In this document: positions 7,946-16,930 of the stretch, piece by piece
Layout: the number at the start of each line of letters is the position of its first letter
Position numbering within the stretch: position 1 is the stretch's first letter
NCBI GenBank assembly: GCA_945952065.1
Contig: CAMFGY010000001.1
Location: forward strand, 310,001-374,000
Length of the DNA stretch: 64,000 bases
Origin: an uncultured Burkholderiales bacterium
GTDB lineage: Bacteria > Pseudomonadota > Gammaproteobacteria > Burkholderiales > Burkholderiaceae_C
Direction of reading: 5' to 3'
Position numbers and translations under genes: made by a program
Notes under the pieces: model-generated
What the model was told of the DNA's origin: nothing
Database searches by the model: none
What the model saw: the letters and a program-made list of their open reading frames with translations, nothing else

Positions 7946-8587
7946 TCAGTCGCTCAAGACCAGCTTGCTGGCCGCGCCACTGGCCTGGCCGTCCGGCGCC
8001 ACAGTCAAGGGCTGCGGCAAGGTCTGCAAGACGGGGGCCTTGAGGCTGGCATGCCAGGCCTTGACGCGGTGCTCACCCGCCGGCAGCTCGAACCGGGCCA
8101 GGCCCTGGGCGTCGGTGATGGCAAAAACCGGGGTGTCCACCACCACGATATGGGCGCTCATGCGGTCGTGGATATTGCAGCCCAGCGCGGCCACGCCGGG
8201 TTTGTCAAACACCACCGGCTCGGCCGGCGTGCCCGAGTAGAGCTTGATGTCAAAGGCTTTGATCGGCGAGAAGGAATAGACATGATGCCGCACCACATCA
8301 AAGTTAGGAAATGACACCGCCGTGCCGGTCTGCACCACCAACACCGCGGGCTGAAACTGGCGGTCGCGCTGGCCGACTTCCGCCTTGGCCGTGCTGGTCT
8401 TGCTGCTGCGCCCGGCGACTTCGACCGCCACGGCCGCACCGGCCAGCGGCTTGCCGGCGGCGTCGCTGACTTGCACCGTCCAGGGCAACGCTTGGGCCCT
8501 GCTGCAAGCCAGGGCGATGAGGCCCCAGGCGCAGCCCTGGGCCAGCAAGGGCCATGGCTGCGACAGACGCTGATCTGATGCTTGCAT
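7946..8587 (-). CDS. Cupredoxin-like secreted protein (methylamine utilisation protein type)
   Basis: 213 residues with a signal peptide (about 1-31, ending AQA). The body has an Ig/carboxypeptidase-regulatory-like start (VQVSDAAGKPLAGAAVAVEV) and a cupredoxin-like part: FPNFDVVRHHVYSFSP supplies His ligands, and LGCNIHDRMSAHIVV holds the Cys and His usually found at the C-terminal copper loop. This pattern is annotated in many betaproteobacteria as methylamine utilisation protein, but no methylamine genes are nearby. The ATG start gives a good signal peptide; a TTG at 8623 overlapping the upstream stop (TTGA) is possible. Copper binding is inferred. Confidence 0.75.
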   Translation of the reverse strand: MQASDQRLSQPWPLLAQGCAWGLIALACSRAQALPWTVQVSDAAGKPLAGAAVAVEVAGRSSKTSTAKAEVGQRDRQFQPAVLVVQTGTAVSFPNFDVVRHHVYSFSPIKAFDIKLYSGTPAEPVVFDKPGVAALGCNIHDRMSAHIVVVDTPVFAITDAQGLARFELPAGEHRVKAWHASLKAPVLQTLPQPLTVAPDGQASGAASKLVLSD

Positions 8588-8619
8588 GATCTTCCGTTCC
8601 AAGCCAGCGGAGGCCAAGC

Positions 8620-9075
8620 TCAAGGCTTGACGATAGCCGGTTTCATCGGCGCCAGCAGGCGCAGCAGCTCATTCTTCTCGCGCGCGGCCACGTCGGCGGC
8701 GTCCAGCTCCTGGCGCAAGATCTCGACAAAGGCGTCGAACTCCGCATGCGTGATGCCCAGGTCGCGGTGCACCGGCCCCATGGCCTGGCCCTGGTACTTG
8801 CAGCCGCCGCCCGCCAGCGCGCAGAGCTGCTCGGTCAGGCTTTCTTGCAGCGGTGCCAGCTTGATGCCCTCAAAGCTGCGCCGGGTGCGGGCGTCTTGTG
8901 CCGCCCGGCCCAAGGTCTTGCCCATCAAGGCCGAAACCCCGGCCTGGCCGCCCAAACGCTCGTACAAGCTGGCGCTTGGCGGCGGCGTCATCACACAAGC
9001 CGACAAGAGCACAGCAGCGCAGATCAAATACAGCAGGCCTTGGCGGCGGGGGGTGCGATCGAGGTCGGCAAACAT
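8620..9075 (-). CDS. Lipoprotein group 1 truncated hemoglobin
   Basis: 151 residues. The start at MFADLDRTPR gives a lipoprotein signal (LICAAVLLSAC, lipidated Cys about residue 27) followed by a 2-over-2 globin domain: LYERLGGQAGVSALM at the front, CKYQGQAMGPVHRDLGITHAEFDAFV in two parts (CKYQGQAMG; HRDLGITHAEF) in the middle, with the proximal His in HRDLGITH as candidate heme ligand. Truncated globins bind O2 or NO; membrane anchoring of one outside the cytoplasm is unusual. First gene of the operon with the cupredoxin-like and GGDEF-EAL genes, divergent from the DUF3034 gene. Confidence 0.85.
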   Translation of the reverse strand: MFADLDRTPRRQGLLYLICAAVLLSACVMTPPPSASLYERLGGQAGVSALMGKTLGRAAQDARTRRSFEGIKLAPLQESLTEQLCALAGGGCKYQGQAMGPVHRDLGITHAEFDAFVEILRQELDAADVAAREKNELLRLLAPMKPAIVKP

Positions 9076-9234
9076 GGTGGGTGGCAAAAATCGTAAGAAA
9101 AAAGTGTGGGGGCTGACGCTTTTGTGCTTCAGCCGCGGGGAAAAAGTCCGATGACGGAAGAGGCACGGGGCAGGCGACAGCAAGCCATCACCCCCAGCCC
9201 CCTCTTATCGACCCTCGCCCCCCTGACTTGAGAC

Positions 9235-10122
9235 ATGTGCGCCATGCTTGCGACTTTTGCCCTCCCCGCCCGATTGTTCTGCGCCGTGAGCCTGGCCCTG
9301 CTGGCCGCGAGCCCCCCGCTCGCCCGAGCCGGCGAGCGGCTGCTGGGCAGCTCGGGCGTGAGCCAGGTGGAAGGTGCGGCAGGCGGAGGCTTGAGCCCCT
9401 GGGCCCTGATCGCCGGCAGCGGCAGCCGCGACCAGATCGGCGCCTCGGCCTTTGCGACGCGGGTGCAAACGCGCGGCGGCTATGTGCTGGAAGCCGGCGG
9501 CGCGGCCGTGGGTTTTTATGACCGGCTGGAGCTCTCACTGGCGCGCTGGCGCTTTGGCCTGTCTGACACCGTGCCGGGCCAAAGCCTGGGCCTGGAGGTG
9601 CTGGGGCTGAAGTGGCGGGTGATGGGCGACGCGGTCTATGACGCGGACAGCTGGCTGCCGCAAATTGCCCTGGGCCTGCAGCACAAACGCCACCGCGACC
9701 CCGCCGTGCCGCGTTTGCTGGGCGCGCAGCAAGACCAAGACACCGAGCCTTATGTCGCCGCTACCAAGCTCTGGCTGGGTGCTGCCGGGGGCTTCAATCT
9801 GCTGGGCAATCTGACGCTGCGCGGCACCCGCGCCAATCAAATGGGCTTGCTGGGCTTTGGCGGCGACCGCGGGGCTTCACGCCAGCTACATGCCGAAGCG
9901 GCCTTGGTGCTGCTGCCGCGCGACAACCTGGGCCTGGGCCTGGAGTGGCGCAGCAAGCCCAGCCTGCTGAGCGCCGCGCCGGAAACACGCGCGCTGGACC
10001 TGTTTGTGACTTGGTGGCCGCAGGCGAACCTCAACCTCACCGTGGCCTATCTGGACCTGGGCCAGATCGCCAACAAGACGCAGCAGCGCAGCAGCTATGT
10101 CTCGCTGCAGGCGCAGTTCTGA
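9235..10122 (+). CDS. DUF3034 family outer-membrane-like protein
   Basis: 295 residues with a signal peptide (about 1-32, ending ARA). The body has the DUF3034 pattern: GERLLGSSGVSQVEGAAGGG at the mature start (quoted in full at 20 residues), LSPWALIAG, and alternating beta-strands ending in aromatic QAQF, consistent with an outer-membrane beta-barrel. Function is unknown. It is divergently transcribed from the globin-cupredoxin-GGDEF/EAL operon, sharing the 159-base promoter region, which suggests common control. Confidence 0.8.
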   Translation: MCAMLATFALPARLFCAVSLALLAASPPLARAGERLLGSSGVSQVEGAAGGGLSPWALIAGSGSRDQIGASAFATRVQTRGGYVLEAGGAAVGFYDRLELSLARWRFGLSDTVPGQSLGLEVLGLKWRVMGDAVYDADSWLPQIALGLQHKRHRDPAVPRLLGAQQDQDTEPYVAATKLWLGAAGGFNLLGNLTLRGTRANQMGLLGFGGDRGASRQLHAEAALVLLPRDNLGLGLEWRSKPSLLSAAPETRALDLFVTWWPQANLNLTVAYLDLGQIANKTQQRSSYVSLQAQF

Positions 10123-10146
10123 GCGCTGCGCCTGAGACGCGTCGGG

Positions 10147-12084
10147 CTACCAGCGTGTGTCCAGCGTCAGCGCCAGCAGGCGGCCGGGCCGTTCGGCATA
10201 GCTGCCGCTGCCGCGCAGCTCGTAGCTGCGGCGATTCAAGGCATTGCTGAGCAGCACGCGCAGGGCTGAAGGCTGGGCGCCGAGCTGGAAGGGCCAGCGC
10301 AGGCCCAAGTCCAGCTCGGTGATGGCGGGCAGCTCGACCTGGTTGTCGCGAGTGGCGGGCATGGGGCCGTTGTGGGTCAGACCCGCGTCCAGGCTCAGGC
10401 CGCCCAGGGCGGCGGGCCGCCACACGGTGTTGAGCTTGAAGACCCGCTCGGGCTGGCCCACCGGCCGGGCACCCACGCGACCCAGGCTGACGCCCTCGCC
10501 CAAGACGCGCGGCCGCATCAGCACCGCGCCGCCCACCAGCTGCCACTCGGGCGCCGGCTGGCCGTTCAGCGAGAGCTCCACGCCGCGATGCCGGACCTCG
10601 CCCAGCTCGGTGAAGAGCTGCTTGGCATCGAGGTTGTAATAAGGCTTGCTGACTTCAAAGACCCCGGCCACCAGCTTCATCTTGGGGTGCAGCTGCCAGC
10701 GCAGACCGGCATCGTGCTGCGAGGTCTTGATGGCGGGCATGGCCTGGTTGCGGTTGCTGGCATTGCCCGGGGCCACGCCGCTTTCTTCCAGGCCATGGGT
10801 CAGGCCGGCGTAAAAGGCCAGCGTGGGGCTCCAATGCCAGGCGGCGCTGAGGTTGTAGAGCAAGGGCTGGTCGGTGGTCTCGGCCTGCGGCTGCTCGGGG
10901 CGGCTGACGCGTTTGCGGTAATGGGTTTGCTGCACGCCGGCGTTCAGCTCCAAGTGCTGCGCCCAGCGCAGCTCATAGGCCAGGCCCAGCCAAGTCTGGC
11001 GCACCTCGTCGCGGCTGCTTTTGTCCGAGAAATTGAACACCGGCTCGGGGGGCTGGAAGGACGCGGTCTGGCTCACGCGGCCGTAATCAAAAGTCTGCGA
11101 ATCCCCCAGGCGCCGGTCGCGCGCGCGGCCCGCAGCCTGCAGATGCAGACGCTGCGCCCAGGGCGCCGGGCTGAAGGCCCAGCTCAGACGCACTTCGCCG
11201 CTGTCGGAGGCGACCTTGCTGGGTGCATCGGCAATGATCAGGCGCTGCGCCGTGCCGTCGGGGCTCATGTTCAGCAAGAGATTGCTGAAGCCCGCCCGGT
11301 CATCAAACTCGGAGTGAAACAGGCCAGCCCGCACTTGCCACTGCGCATCAAAAGCATGGCGCAGCAGGCCCCCGAAATTGCGCCCGGTGCCGCGGTAGCT
11401 GGCCCAGTCGGGCCCTTGAAATTTGCGTTGCTCGCCCAGCGGCGGCAGCTCGGCGCCAGCGCTGGAGACCTGCGGGCCGGTGCGGTCAAACGGAGTGTCG
11501 ATGGCGGAGGCGAACACCATGGCCTCGGTGTTGTGCTGCGGCCGCCACCACAAGGCCAGGCTGCCGGTGCCATAGCGGCCATTTGTGCCATTGGTGTACT
11601 CCGGCAAGCCCAGCGAGACCCCGCCGGTCAGGGCCAGCTGGCCTTCGACCAGGTTTTGATTGAAGTCCAGATCCAAATACTTCGCGCCCCAGCTGTCGGC
11701 GGTGAGCATCAGCTGGCCGCTGCTGCGCCCGTCTTCATGCGGGCGGCGCAGGCTGTAGTCGACGATGCCGGTGGGCGCCGGGAAGGCAAAGCCCTGGGCC
11801 GACAGACCGACCCGCACCCGGCTGGACTCGCGCAGCCGCGCACTGATGCCCCAGACCTGGTCGAAGTACAGGCCCTCCACCCGCACATTGCCCGCCGCCG
11901 TGGGTGAGAAGCCGCGCACGCTGCTGCTGGTGTAAAGGCCAATGGTCTCGCGGCCAATGCTGGTGCCAAAGGCATCGTTGGCGGCTTGCACGGCGGCGTC
12001 ATTGGCTTGGGCGCTCAGGCTCAGGGCCGCGAGGCTCAGGGCGAGAGTCGTCGGCAGGGCCGGGGCTGGAAATCGAAACGTCAT
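10147..12084 (-). CDS. TonB-dependent outer-membrane receptor
   Basis: 645 residues with a signal peptide (about 1-27, ending SAQA). An N-terminal plug region (about 30-150: SIGRETIGLYTSSSVRGF, FDQVWGIS) precedes a long beta-barrel ending in aromatic LALTLDTRW, the usual C-terminal assembly signal. The ligand cannot be told; no siderophore genes are adjacent. The start at MTFRFP is chosen for the signal peptide; upstream in-frame codons to 12165 look non-coding. Convergent with the DUF3034 gene. Confidence 0.85.
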   Translation of the reverse strand: MTFRFPAPALPTTLALSLAALSLSAQANDAAVQAANDAFGTSIGRETIGLYTSSSVRGFSPTAAGNVRVEGLYFDQVWGISARLRESSRVRVGLSAQGFAFPAPTGIVDYSLRRPHEDGRSSGQLMLTADSWGAKYLDLDFNQNLVEGQLALTGGVSLGLPEYTNGTNGRYGTGSLALWWRPQHNTEAMVFASAIDTPFDRTGPQVSSAGAELPPLGEQRKFQGPDWASYRGTGRNFGGLLRHAFDAQWQVRAGLFHSEFDDRAGFSNLLLNMSPDGTAQRLIIADAPSKVASDSGEVRLSWAFSPAPWAQRLHLQAAGRARDRRLGDSQTFDYGRVSQTASFQPPEPVFNFSDKSSRDEVRQTWLGLAYELRWAQHLELNAGVQQTHYRKRVSRPEQPQAETTDQPLLYNLSAAWHWSPTLAFYAGLTHGLEESGVAPGNASNRNQAMPAIKTSQHDAGLRWQLHPKMKLVAGVFEVSKPYYNLDAKQLFTELGEVRHRGVELSLNGQPAPEWQLVGGAVLMRPRVLGEGVSLGRVGARPVGQPERVFKLNTVWRPAALGGLSLDAGLTHNGPMPATRDNQVELPAITELDLGLRWPFQLGAQPSALRVLLSNALNRRSYELRGSGSYAERPGRLLALTLDTRW

Positions 12085-12189
12085 AGGTTTGCGGGCCGAC
12101 TCTGGCGCGGCCGCCTGGGGTTCATGGGCGCCTTGGCGCAAAGCCGCGCAGTCTAGGTGATCCACCGGCTGGGCGCGAAAGTCAGGGCA

Positions 12190-12798
12190 TCAGGTCGCCA
12201 CCAGCGCCTGCAGTTTTTCGCCCAGCAACCGCATGCGCTGATCGGGCAGCTGCGCCAGATCGGCCAGCGGCACCCAGGCCGCCGCGTGCACCTCGGCGAT
12301 CTGTGGGTTCAGCGGCGCATGGCGGTCGGCCAAAAGCAAATAGGCATAGTCGTGGTGCCAGTGGGGGCCCTCTTGCTTGCGCGGGTTGGCGGGGATGGGG
12401 TGGCTGTCGATGTCGAAGGGCAGCGCCAGCCCTGTGGCCGGGTCTCGCCAGGCCGGATGCGGCTGCAGCTCGCTCACCCCTGTTTCTTCGCAAGCCTCGC
12501 GCAGGGCCGAGGCCCAGAGAGGGTCGGCCTCCTCATTGGGCTCGAAATGCCCGCCCGGCTGCAACCAGCGGCCCAGGGTTTTGTGGTGAATCAACAGCAG
12601 CTGCTGGGCCAGCGGGTCCCAGGTCACCGCGCTGGTGGTGATGTGACCGCGCAGATTGCGCCGACAAAACAGGTCTTGCGCCTCGTCAGCCAGTTGTTGA
12701 GTCAGGGCGGCGAGGCGCGCGGTTTCTGCGGCAGCACTTTGCGCCAGATAAGCACTCAAGACCTGCTGCGCTTGCAAACGAAGAGACGGTGTAGACAT
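12190..12798 (-). CDS. Nudix hydrolase
   Basis: 202 residues. The Nudix box is GGHFEPNEEADPLW then ASALREACEETGV, i.e. GX5E and REXXEEXG are present with three more residues between them than in the canonical spacing, as in a known subgroup of Nudix proteins. An N-terminal ~45-residue helical segment precedes the domain. Likely a pyrophosphohydrolase acting on a nucleoside diphosphate-linked compound; the substrate is unknown. An ATG at 12807 is an alternative start. Divergent from the exporter operon. Confidence 0.85.
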   Translation of the reverse strand: MSTPSLRLQAQQVLSAYLAQSAAAETARLAALTQQLADEAQDLFCRRNLRGHITTSAVTWDPLAQQLLLIHHKTLGRWLQPGGHFEPNEEADPLWASALREACEETGVSELQPHPAWRDPATGLALPFDIDSHPIPANPRKQEGPHWHHDYAYLLLADRHAPLNPQIAEVHAAAWVPLADLAQLPDQRMRLLGEKLQALVAT

Positions 12799-12912
12799 GG
12801 CGCGCATTGTCTGCGCAGGCGCTCGGCTCTGTGGCCCCGTCTTGATCTACCGCAAGACCAAGCCGGCCGCGCCGCCCGAGACTGGCGGCAGCTTCACCCT
12901 GGACTGCGCTGC

Positions 12913-14181
12913 ATGAAATTGACGCCCTCGACATGGCTTCACGGCTTGGGATGGAAATCCTCTGGGGCGCTGCTGGCCGTGCTGCTGGGCGGCTTGCTGA
13001 TCGCTTGGCGCAGCTGGCAGGGCCCGGAGGTGAGCACCGAGCGGGTACTGCGGCGCGACTTTGTGCAGTCGGTCGTGGCCAGCGGACGGGTCGAAACGCC
13101 GCACCGGGTGGACATTGCCGCGCAGATCACCGGCACCGTGGCCCGCGTGCCCGTGGCCGAGGGGCAGTTTGTCGAGGCCGGGGCCGTCTTGGTGGAGTTG
13201 GAGTCCAGCGAGTTGCGCGCCAGCCAGCGCCAGGCCGAGCTGGCGGTGCGCCAAGCCCAAGCGCGGCTGCGCCAGGTGGCCGAGCTGCAGGCGCCGGTGG
13301 CCGAGCAGCAGCTGCGTCAGGCCCAAGCCAATTGGTCCAATGCGCAGGCCCAGATGCGGCGCCAGCAAGCGCTGTTTGAGCAAGGTTTTATTGGCGAGGC
13401 CGCCCTGGACCAAGCCCGCACCGCCCTGGTGTTGGCCGAGTCACAGTGGCGCCTGAGCCAAAAGCAAAGTGAATCGCTGCGCCCCAGCGGCAGCGACCAT
13501 GCCCTGGCCGAAGCCGCACTGGCCCAAGCCCAGGCCAGCGCCGAGGCCGCCGCTGCACGCAGCCGTTATGCCCGCATCCTGGCGCCCAGCGCCGGCACCT
13601 TGATCGCCCGCGATGTCGAGGTGGGCGATGTGGTGCAGGCGGGCAAGCGCTTGCTGATCTTGTCGCCCGAAGGGCGCAGCCAGCTGGTGTTGAGCATCGA
13701 CGAACGCCATCTGCGCTTGATCAAGCCGGGCCAAAAGGCGCTGGCTTCAGCCGATGCCTACCCAGACCAGCGCTTTGCTGCCGAGCTGGTCTACATCAAC
13801 CCCGGCGTCAATGCACAAACCGGCGCCGTCGAAGTGAAGTTGAACGTCCCCCAGCCATCCGCCACGCTGAGCCAGGACATGACGGTGTCGGTGGACATTG
13901 AAGTGGCGCGCAAACCGCAGGCGCTCTTGCTGCCGCTGACCGCGGTGCATGAGCCCAACAGCGCCCAGCCCTGGGCGCTGCGGCTGGATGCCGACCAGCA
14001 CCTGAGCCGCCGCGAGCTGCGCCTGGGCTTGCGCAGCGGCGGCTATGTGGAGCTGCTCGCGGGCTTGGACGAGGGCGACACCGTGGTGCTGAGCCATGAA
14101 GCCGTGGCCGCCGGGGCACGGGTGCGCCCCAAGCCCGCAGCGGCCAAGCCCGGCGCCGCGCCGCTGGCCAAGCTGCCATGA
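12913..14181 (+). CDS. ABC exporter membrane fusion protein (HlyD/MacA family)
   Basis: 422 residues. One N-terminal membrane helix (about 17-33), then a lipoyl/barrel-sandwich half (VDIAAQITGTVARVPVAEG), an alpha-helical hairpin rich in Ala and Gln (about 95-210), the second lipoyl half (ILAPSAGTLIARDVEVG) and a beta-barrel/MP domain. It would link the FtsX-type permease encoded next to an outer-membrane channel. The ATG at 12913 gives the membrane helix; the long open frame upstream overlaps the Nudix gene antisense and is not coding. First gene of a three-gene operon (39-base gap to the next). Confidence 0.88.
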   Translation: MKLTPSTWLHGLGWKSSGALLAVLLGGLLIAWRSWQGPEVSTERVLRRDFVQSVVASGRVETPHRVDIAAQITGTVARVPVAEGQFVEAGAVLVELESSELRASQRQAELAVRQAQARLRQVAELQAPVAEQQLRQAQANWSNAQAQMRRQQALFEQGFIGEAALDQARTALVLAESQWRLSQKQSESLRPSGSDHALAEAALAQAQASAEAAAARSRYARILAPSAGTLIARDVEVGDVVQAGKRLLILSPEGRSQLVLSIDERHLRLIKPGQKALASADAYPDQRFAAELVYINPGVNAQTGAVEVKLNVPQPSATLSQDMTVSVDIEVARKPQALLLPLTAVHEPNSAQPWALRLDADQHLSRRELRLGLRSGGYVELLAGLDEGDTVVLSHEAVAAGARVRPKPAAAKPGAAPLAKLP

Positions 14182-14219
14182 GGGTCGCCGCCTGAACCGC
14201 TGGGCTGAAGCCGCACTGT

Positions 14220-15503
14220 ATGAACCGCCAACTGCCGTCCTATCTGCCTTTTGAATGGATCGTGGCCCTGCGCTTTTTGCGCGAGGGGCGCTTGCAAACG
14301 CTCTTCATCATCGTGGGCGTGGCCATTGGCGTGGGCGTGATCGTGTTCATGTCGGCGCTGTTGTCGGGGCTGCAGGGCAACTTCATCCGGCGCGTGTTGT
14401 CGGCGCAAGCGCATATCCAATTGCTCCCACCGCAGCAGCTGACGCGGGCCCTGCGTCCGGCGACGCCCACGGAGCAGCCGGGCGCCATCGTTCAGCCGCC
14501 CTTGCAAAAGCTCAAATCGATGGACCAATGGCAGGCCGTGGCCGCGCAGGTGCGCAGCACCCCCGGCGTGCATGTGGTCTCGCCGCTGGCCAATGGCTCG
14601 GCACTGCTGCTGCGCGGCAATGCCAGCCGGGCCATCGCCATCAACGGCATCGAGCCGGAGCTCTACTACCGCATCGTGGACCTGCAAGACAAGCTGGTGC
14701 GCGGCCAAGCCCAGATCAATGCCACCGACATCTTGATCGGGGTGGATTTGGCCACCGACCTGGGCGTCGACGTCGGCGACAAACTGCGGCTGAGCACCGC
14801 CAGCAACAACACGAGCAACAACACGAGCGCCAGCAGCGCTGCACCCGTCAACATCAGCACCCTGAACATTGCCGGCATTTTTGACCTCGGCAACAAGGGC
14901 GCCAATCTGCGCAGCACCTTTGTCACCCTGCACACCGCGCAAAGCCTGCTGGGCCTGCCGGGCGGCGTCACCAGCCTGGATGTGACGGTGGCCGATGTCT
15001 ACGCGGCCGAGCGCATCGCTCAGCAGATTGCCGCCAGCACCGGGGTCGAGGCGGACAGCTGGATCAAATCGAGCGCTCAGTTTTTCTCGGCCATCAGCGC
15101 GCAGACCACGGCCAATACGGCGATTCGATTCTTCGTCGGCCTGTCGGTGGCCTTTGGCATCGCCAGTGTGCTGGTGGTGGTGGTGGTGCAGAAGTCGCGC
15201 GAAATCGGCATCTTGCGGGCCATGGGCATTTCGCAGGCGCAGATCCTGCGGGTGTTTTTGCTGCAAGGCGGTTTGCTGGGCCTGGGCGGCTCACTGGCAG
15301 GCAGCGCCATCGGCGCGCTCGCCTTGTTGCTGTGGCAGCGCTATGCCCGCAATGCCGATGGCACGCCGCTGTTTCCGCTGGTGTTCGAGCCAGGTCTGTT
15401 CGCCATTGCCTTGCTGCTGGCGACCCTGACCGGCTTGATCGCAGCCTTTGCACCGGCGCTGCGCGCGGCCCGGCTGGACCCGGTGGTGGCCATCCGTGCT
15501 TGA
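14220..15503 (+). CDS. ABC transporter permease (FtsX/MacB type)
   Basis: 427 residues. TM1 at about 23-45 ([18 protein letters not shown]), a large periplasmic domain (46-295), and three C-terminal helices (about 300-325, 342-372, 392-415), the standard four-helix MacB/LolCE layout. An in-frame 12-base tandem repeat inserts a Ser-Asn-Asn-Thr pair at residue ~195 in the periplasmic domain. Together with the flanking fusion protein and ATPase it makes a MacAB- or DevBCA-like exporter. The substrate is unknown. Confidence 0.9.
   Translation: MNRQLPSYLPFEWIVALRFLREGRLQTLFIIVGVAIGVGVIVFMSALLSGLQGNFIRRVLSAQAHIQLLPPQQLTRALRPATPTEQPGAIVQPPLQKLKSMDQWQAVAAQVRSTPGVHVVSPLANGSALLLRGNASRAIAINGIEPELYYRIVDLQDKLVRGQAQINATDILIGVDLATDLGVDVGDKLRLSTASNNTSNNTSASSAAPVNISTLNIAGIFDLGNKGANLRSTFVTLHTAQSLLGLPGGVTSLDVTVADVYAAERIAQQIAASTGVEADSWIKSSAQFFSAISAQTTANTAIRFFVGLSVAFGIASVLVVVVVQKSREIGILRAMGISQAQILRVFLLQGGLLGLGGSLAGSAIGALALLLWQRYARNADGTPLFPLVFEPGLFAIALLLATLTGLIAAFAPALRAARLDPVVAIRA
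14802..14825 (+). repeat. 12-base in-frame tandem repeat in the permease gene
   Basis: AGCAACAACACG occurs twice head to tail and is followed by AGC, encoding SNNT-SNNT-S in a periplasmic loop of the permease. Slippage here would change the loop by four residues without frameshift. Confidence 0.85.
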
Positions 15504-15504
15504 A

Positions 15505-16230
15505 ATGCCGCCCTCCATGCCTGCGGGGCTGGCCGCCACGGCAGCCGAGCGCGACGAGATCGTGCGGCTGCATGCAGTGCGCAAAGTCTTCAACCCCGGC
15601 ACCGCCATCGAGGCCGAGATCCTGCACGGCATTGACCTGACGCTGCACCGCGGCGAGTTCTGCGCGGTGATGGGCCCTTCGGGTTCCGGCAAAAGCACCT
15701 TGCTGAATATCGTGGGGCTGTTGGACCGCCCCAGCAGCGGCACCCTGGCCATCTGCGGGGAAGAGACCACCGCGCTGGACGACCCGGCGCTGACCCGCTT
15801 GCGCGGCCACAGCATCGGCTTTGTGTTCCAGTATCACCACCTGATTACCGCCTTCACCGCGCTGGAAAACGTGATGATGCCCATGCTGGGCGCGGCGGGC
15901 TTCCCCGATGCGGCCATGTACGAGCGGGCGCAAGCGCTGATCGCCAGCGTCGGCCTGACGCCCTGGCAAGACCATCTGGCCGGCAAGCTCAGCGGCGGTC
16001 AGCAGCAGCGGGTGGCCGTGGCGCGCGCCCTGGCCATGAAGCCTGCACTCTTGCTGGCCGATGAACCCACCGGCAATCTCGACACCAAGAGCGCCGACGC
16101 GGTGTTTGAGCTGCTGCGCCGCGTCAACCGCGAGCAGGGCACGGCCATCCTCTTCGTCACCCACAACCCCGAACTGGCGGCGCGCTGCGACCGCACCATT
16201 CAGGTGATCGACGGCATGGTCAGCGGCTGA
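15505..16230 (+). CDS. ABC transporter ATP-binding protein (LolD/MacB type)
   Basis: 241 residues with Walker [10 protein letters not shown], signature [14 protein letters not shown], Walker [13 protein letters not shown] and the switch His (THNPEL). The sequence belongs to the lipoprotein/macrolide-export ATPase family, which pairs with FtsX-type permeases. The start ATG at 15505 is one base past the permease stop (TGAAATG), so translation is probably coupled; an ATG at 15517 is an alternative. Last gene of the exporter operon, convergent with gstA. Confidence 0.92.
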   Translation: MPPSMPAGLAATAAERDEIVRLHAVRKVFNPGTAIEAEILHGIDLTLHRGEFCAVMGPSGSGKSTLLNIVGLLDRPSSGTLAICGEETTALDDPALTRLRGHSIGFVFQYHHLITAFTALENVMMPMLGAAGFPDAAMYERAQALIASVGLTPWQDHLAGKLSGGQQQRVAVARALAMKPALLLADEPTGNLDTKSADAVFELLRRVNREQGTAILFVTHNPELAARCDRTIQVIDGMVSG

Positions 16231-16249
16231 AGCCGCCGACCCTGAGGAT

Positions 16250-16858
16250 TTACTTGATCAGGCCTTCGGCCTTCATGGCCTCGAGCACGGTCGGGCGCGC
16301 TGCCACGCGGGCACGGAAGGCCACCAAGTTCGGGTAGCCCGCCACATCGACGCCTACATACTGGCCCCAGTTCGACACCACGAACAAATAGACATCGGCC
16401 ACAGTGAACTGCTCGCCCATCAGGTAGGACTTGCCTTCGAGTTGGGCATTGACCCAGGCGAAACGCTCAGCCAGCTTGGCGCGCACCTGCGGCTTGTACT
16501 CTTCGGTGGTGGCCGGGTTGAACAGCGGCGAGAAGCCTTTGTGTAGCTCGGAGGTGATGAAGTTCAGCCACTCTTGCAGGCGGTAGCGGGCAAAAGTGCC
16601 ATGGGCCGGAGCAAGGCCGGTGGCCGGGGCCTGGTCGGCAATGTATTGCACGATGGCCGGGCCTTCGGTCAGGCGCTCGCCATTGTCCAGCTCCAGCACC
16701 GGCACCGACCCCTTGGGGTTGATGGTGAGAAAGTCGGTGCCGTCTTGCAGCTTCTTGGTCTTGGTGCTGGCCAGCACCAGCTCAAAGGGCAGACCGGCTT
16801 CGCGCAGCGCGATGTGGGGCGACAAAGAGCAGGCACCGGGGCTGTAGTAGAGCTTCAT
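16250..16858 (-). CDS. gstA: Glutathione S-transferase, beta class
   Basis: 202 residues, the full length of bacterial beta-class GSTs. The start MKLYYSPGACSLSPHIALRE with Cys10 (the catalytic/mixed-disulfide Cys of this class), NPKGSVPVLELDNG with the cis-Pro, TEGPAIVQYIAD (glutathione binding) and EWLNFITSELHKGFSPLF are close to the E. coli GstA pattern. It conjugates glutathione to electrophiles in the cytoplasm. Single gene, convergent with the ABC ATPase gene. Confidence 0.9.
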   Translation of the reverse strand: MKLYYSPGACSLSPHIALREAGLPFELVLASTKTKKLQDGTDFLTINPKGSVPVLELDNGERLTEGPAIVQYIADQAPATGLAPAHGTFARYRLQEWLNFITSELHKGFSPLFNPATTEEYKPQVRAKLAERFAWVNAQLEGKSYLMGEQFTVADVYLFVVSNWGQYVGVDVAGYPNLVAFRARVAARPTVLEAMKAEGLIK

Positions 16859-16930
16859 GGTTCAGGGTTCCTTGCAGATGAACAAACGCGTAAGCCTACG
16901 CGGATTTGCAAACACCGGCATGAGCCTGGT

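Noticed and set aside
7946-8587. Role in methylamine utilisation
   Set aside because: The name comes from database tradition; no methylamine dehydrogenase genes are nearby.
12157-12912. Long N-terminal extension of the membrane fusion protein
   Set aside because: It lies antisense to the Nudix gene and has no homology; the ATG at 12913 gives the expected membrane helix.
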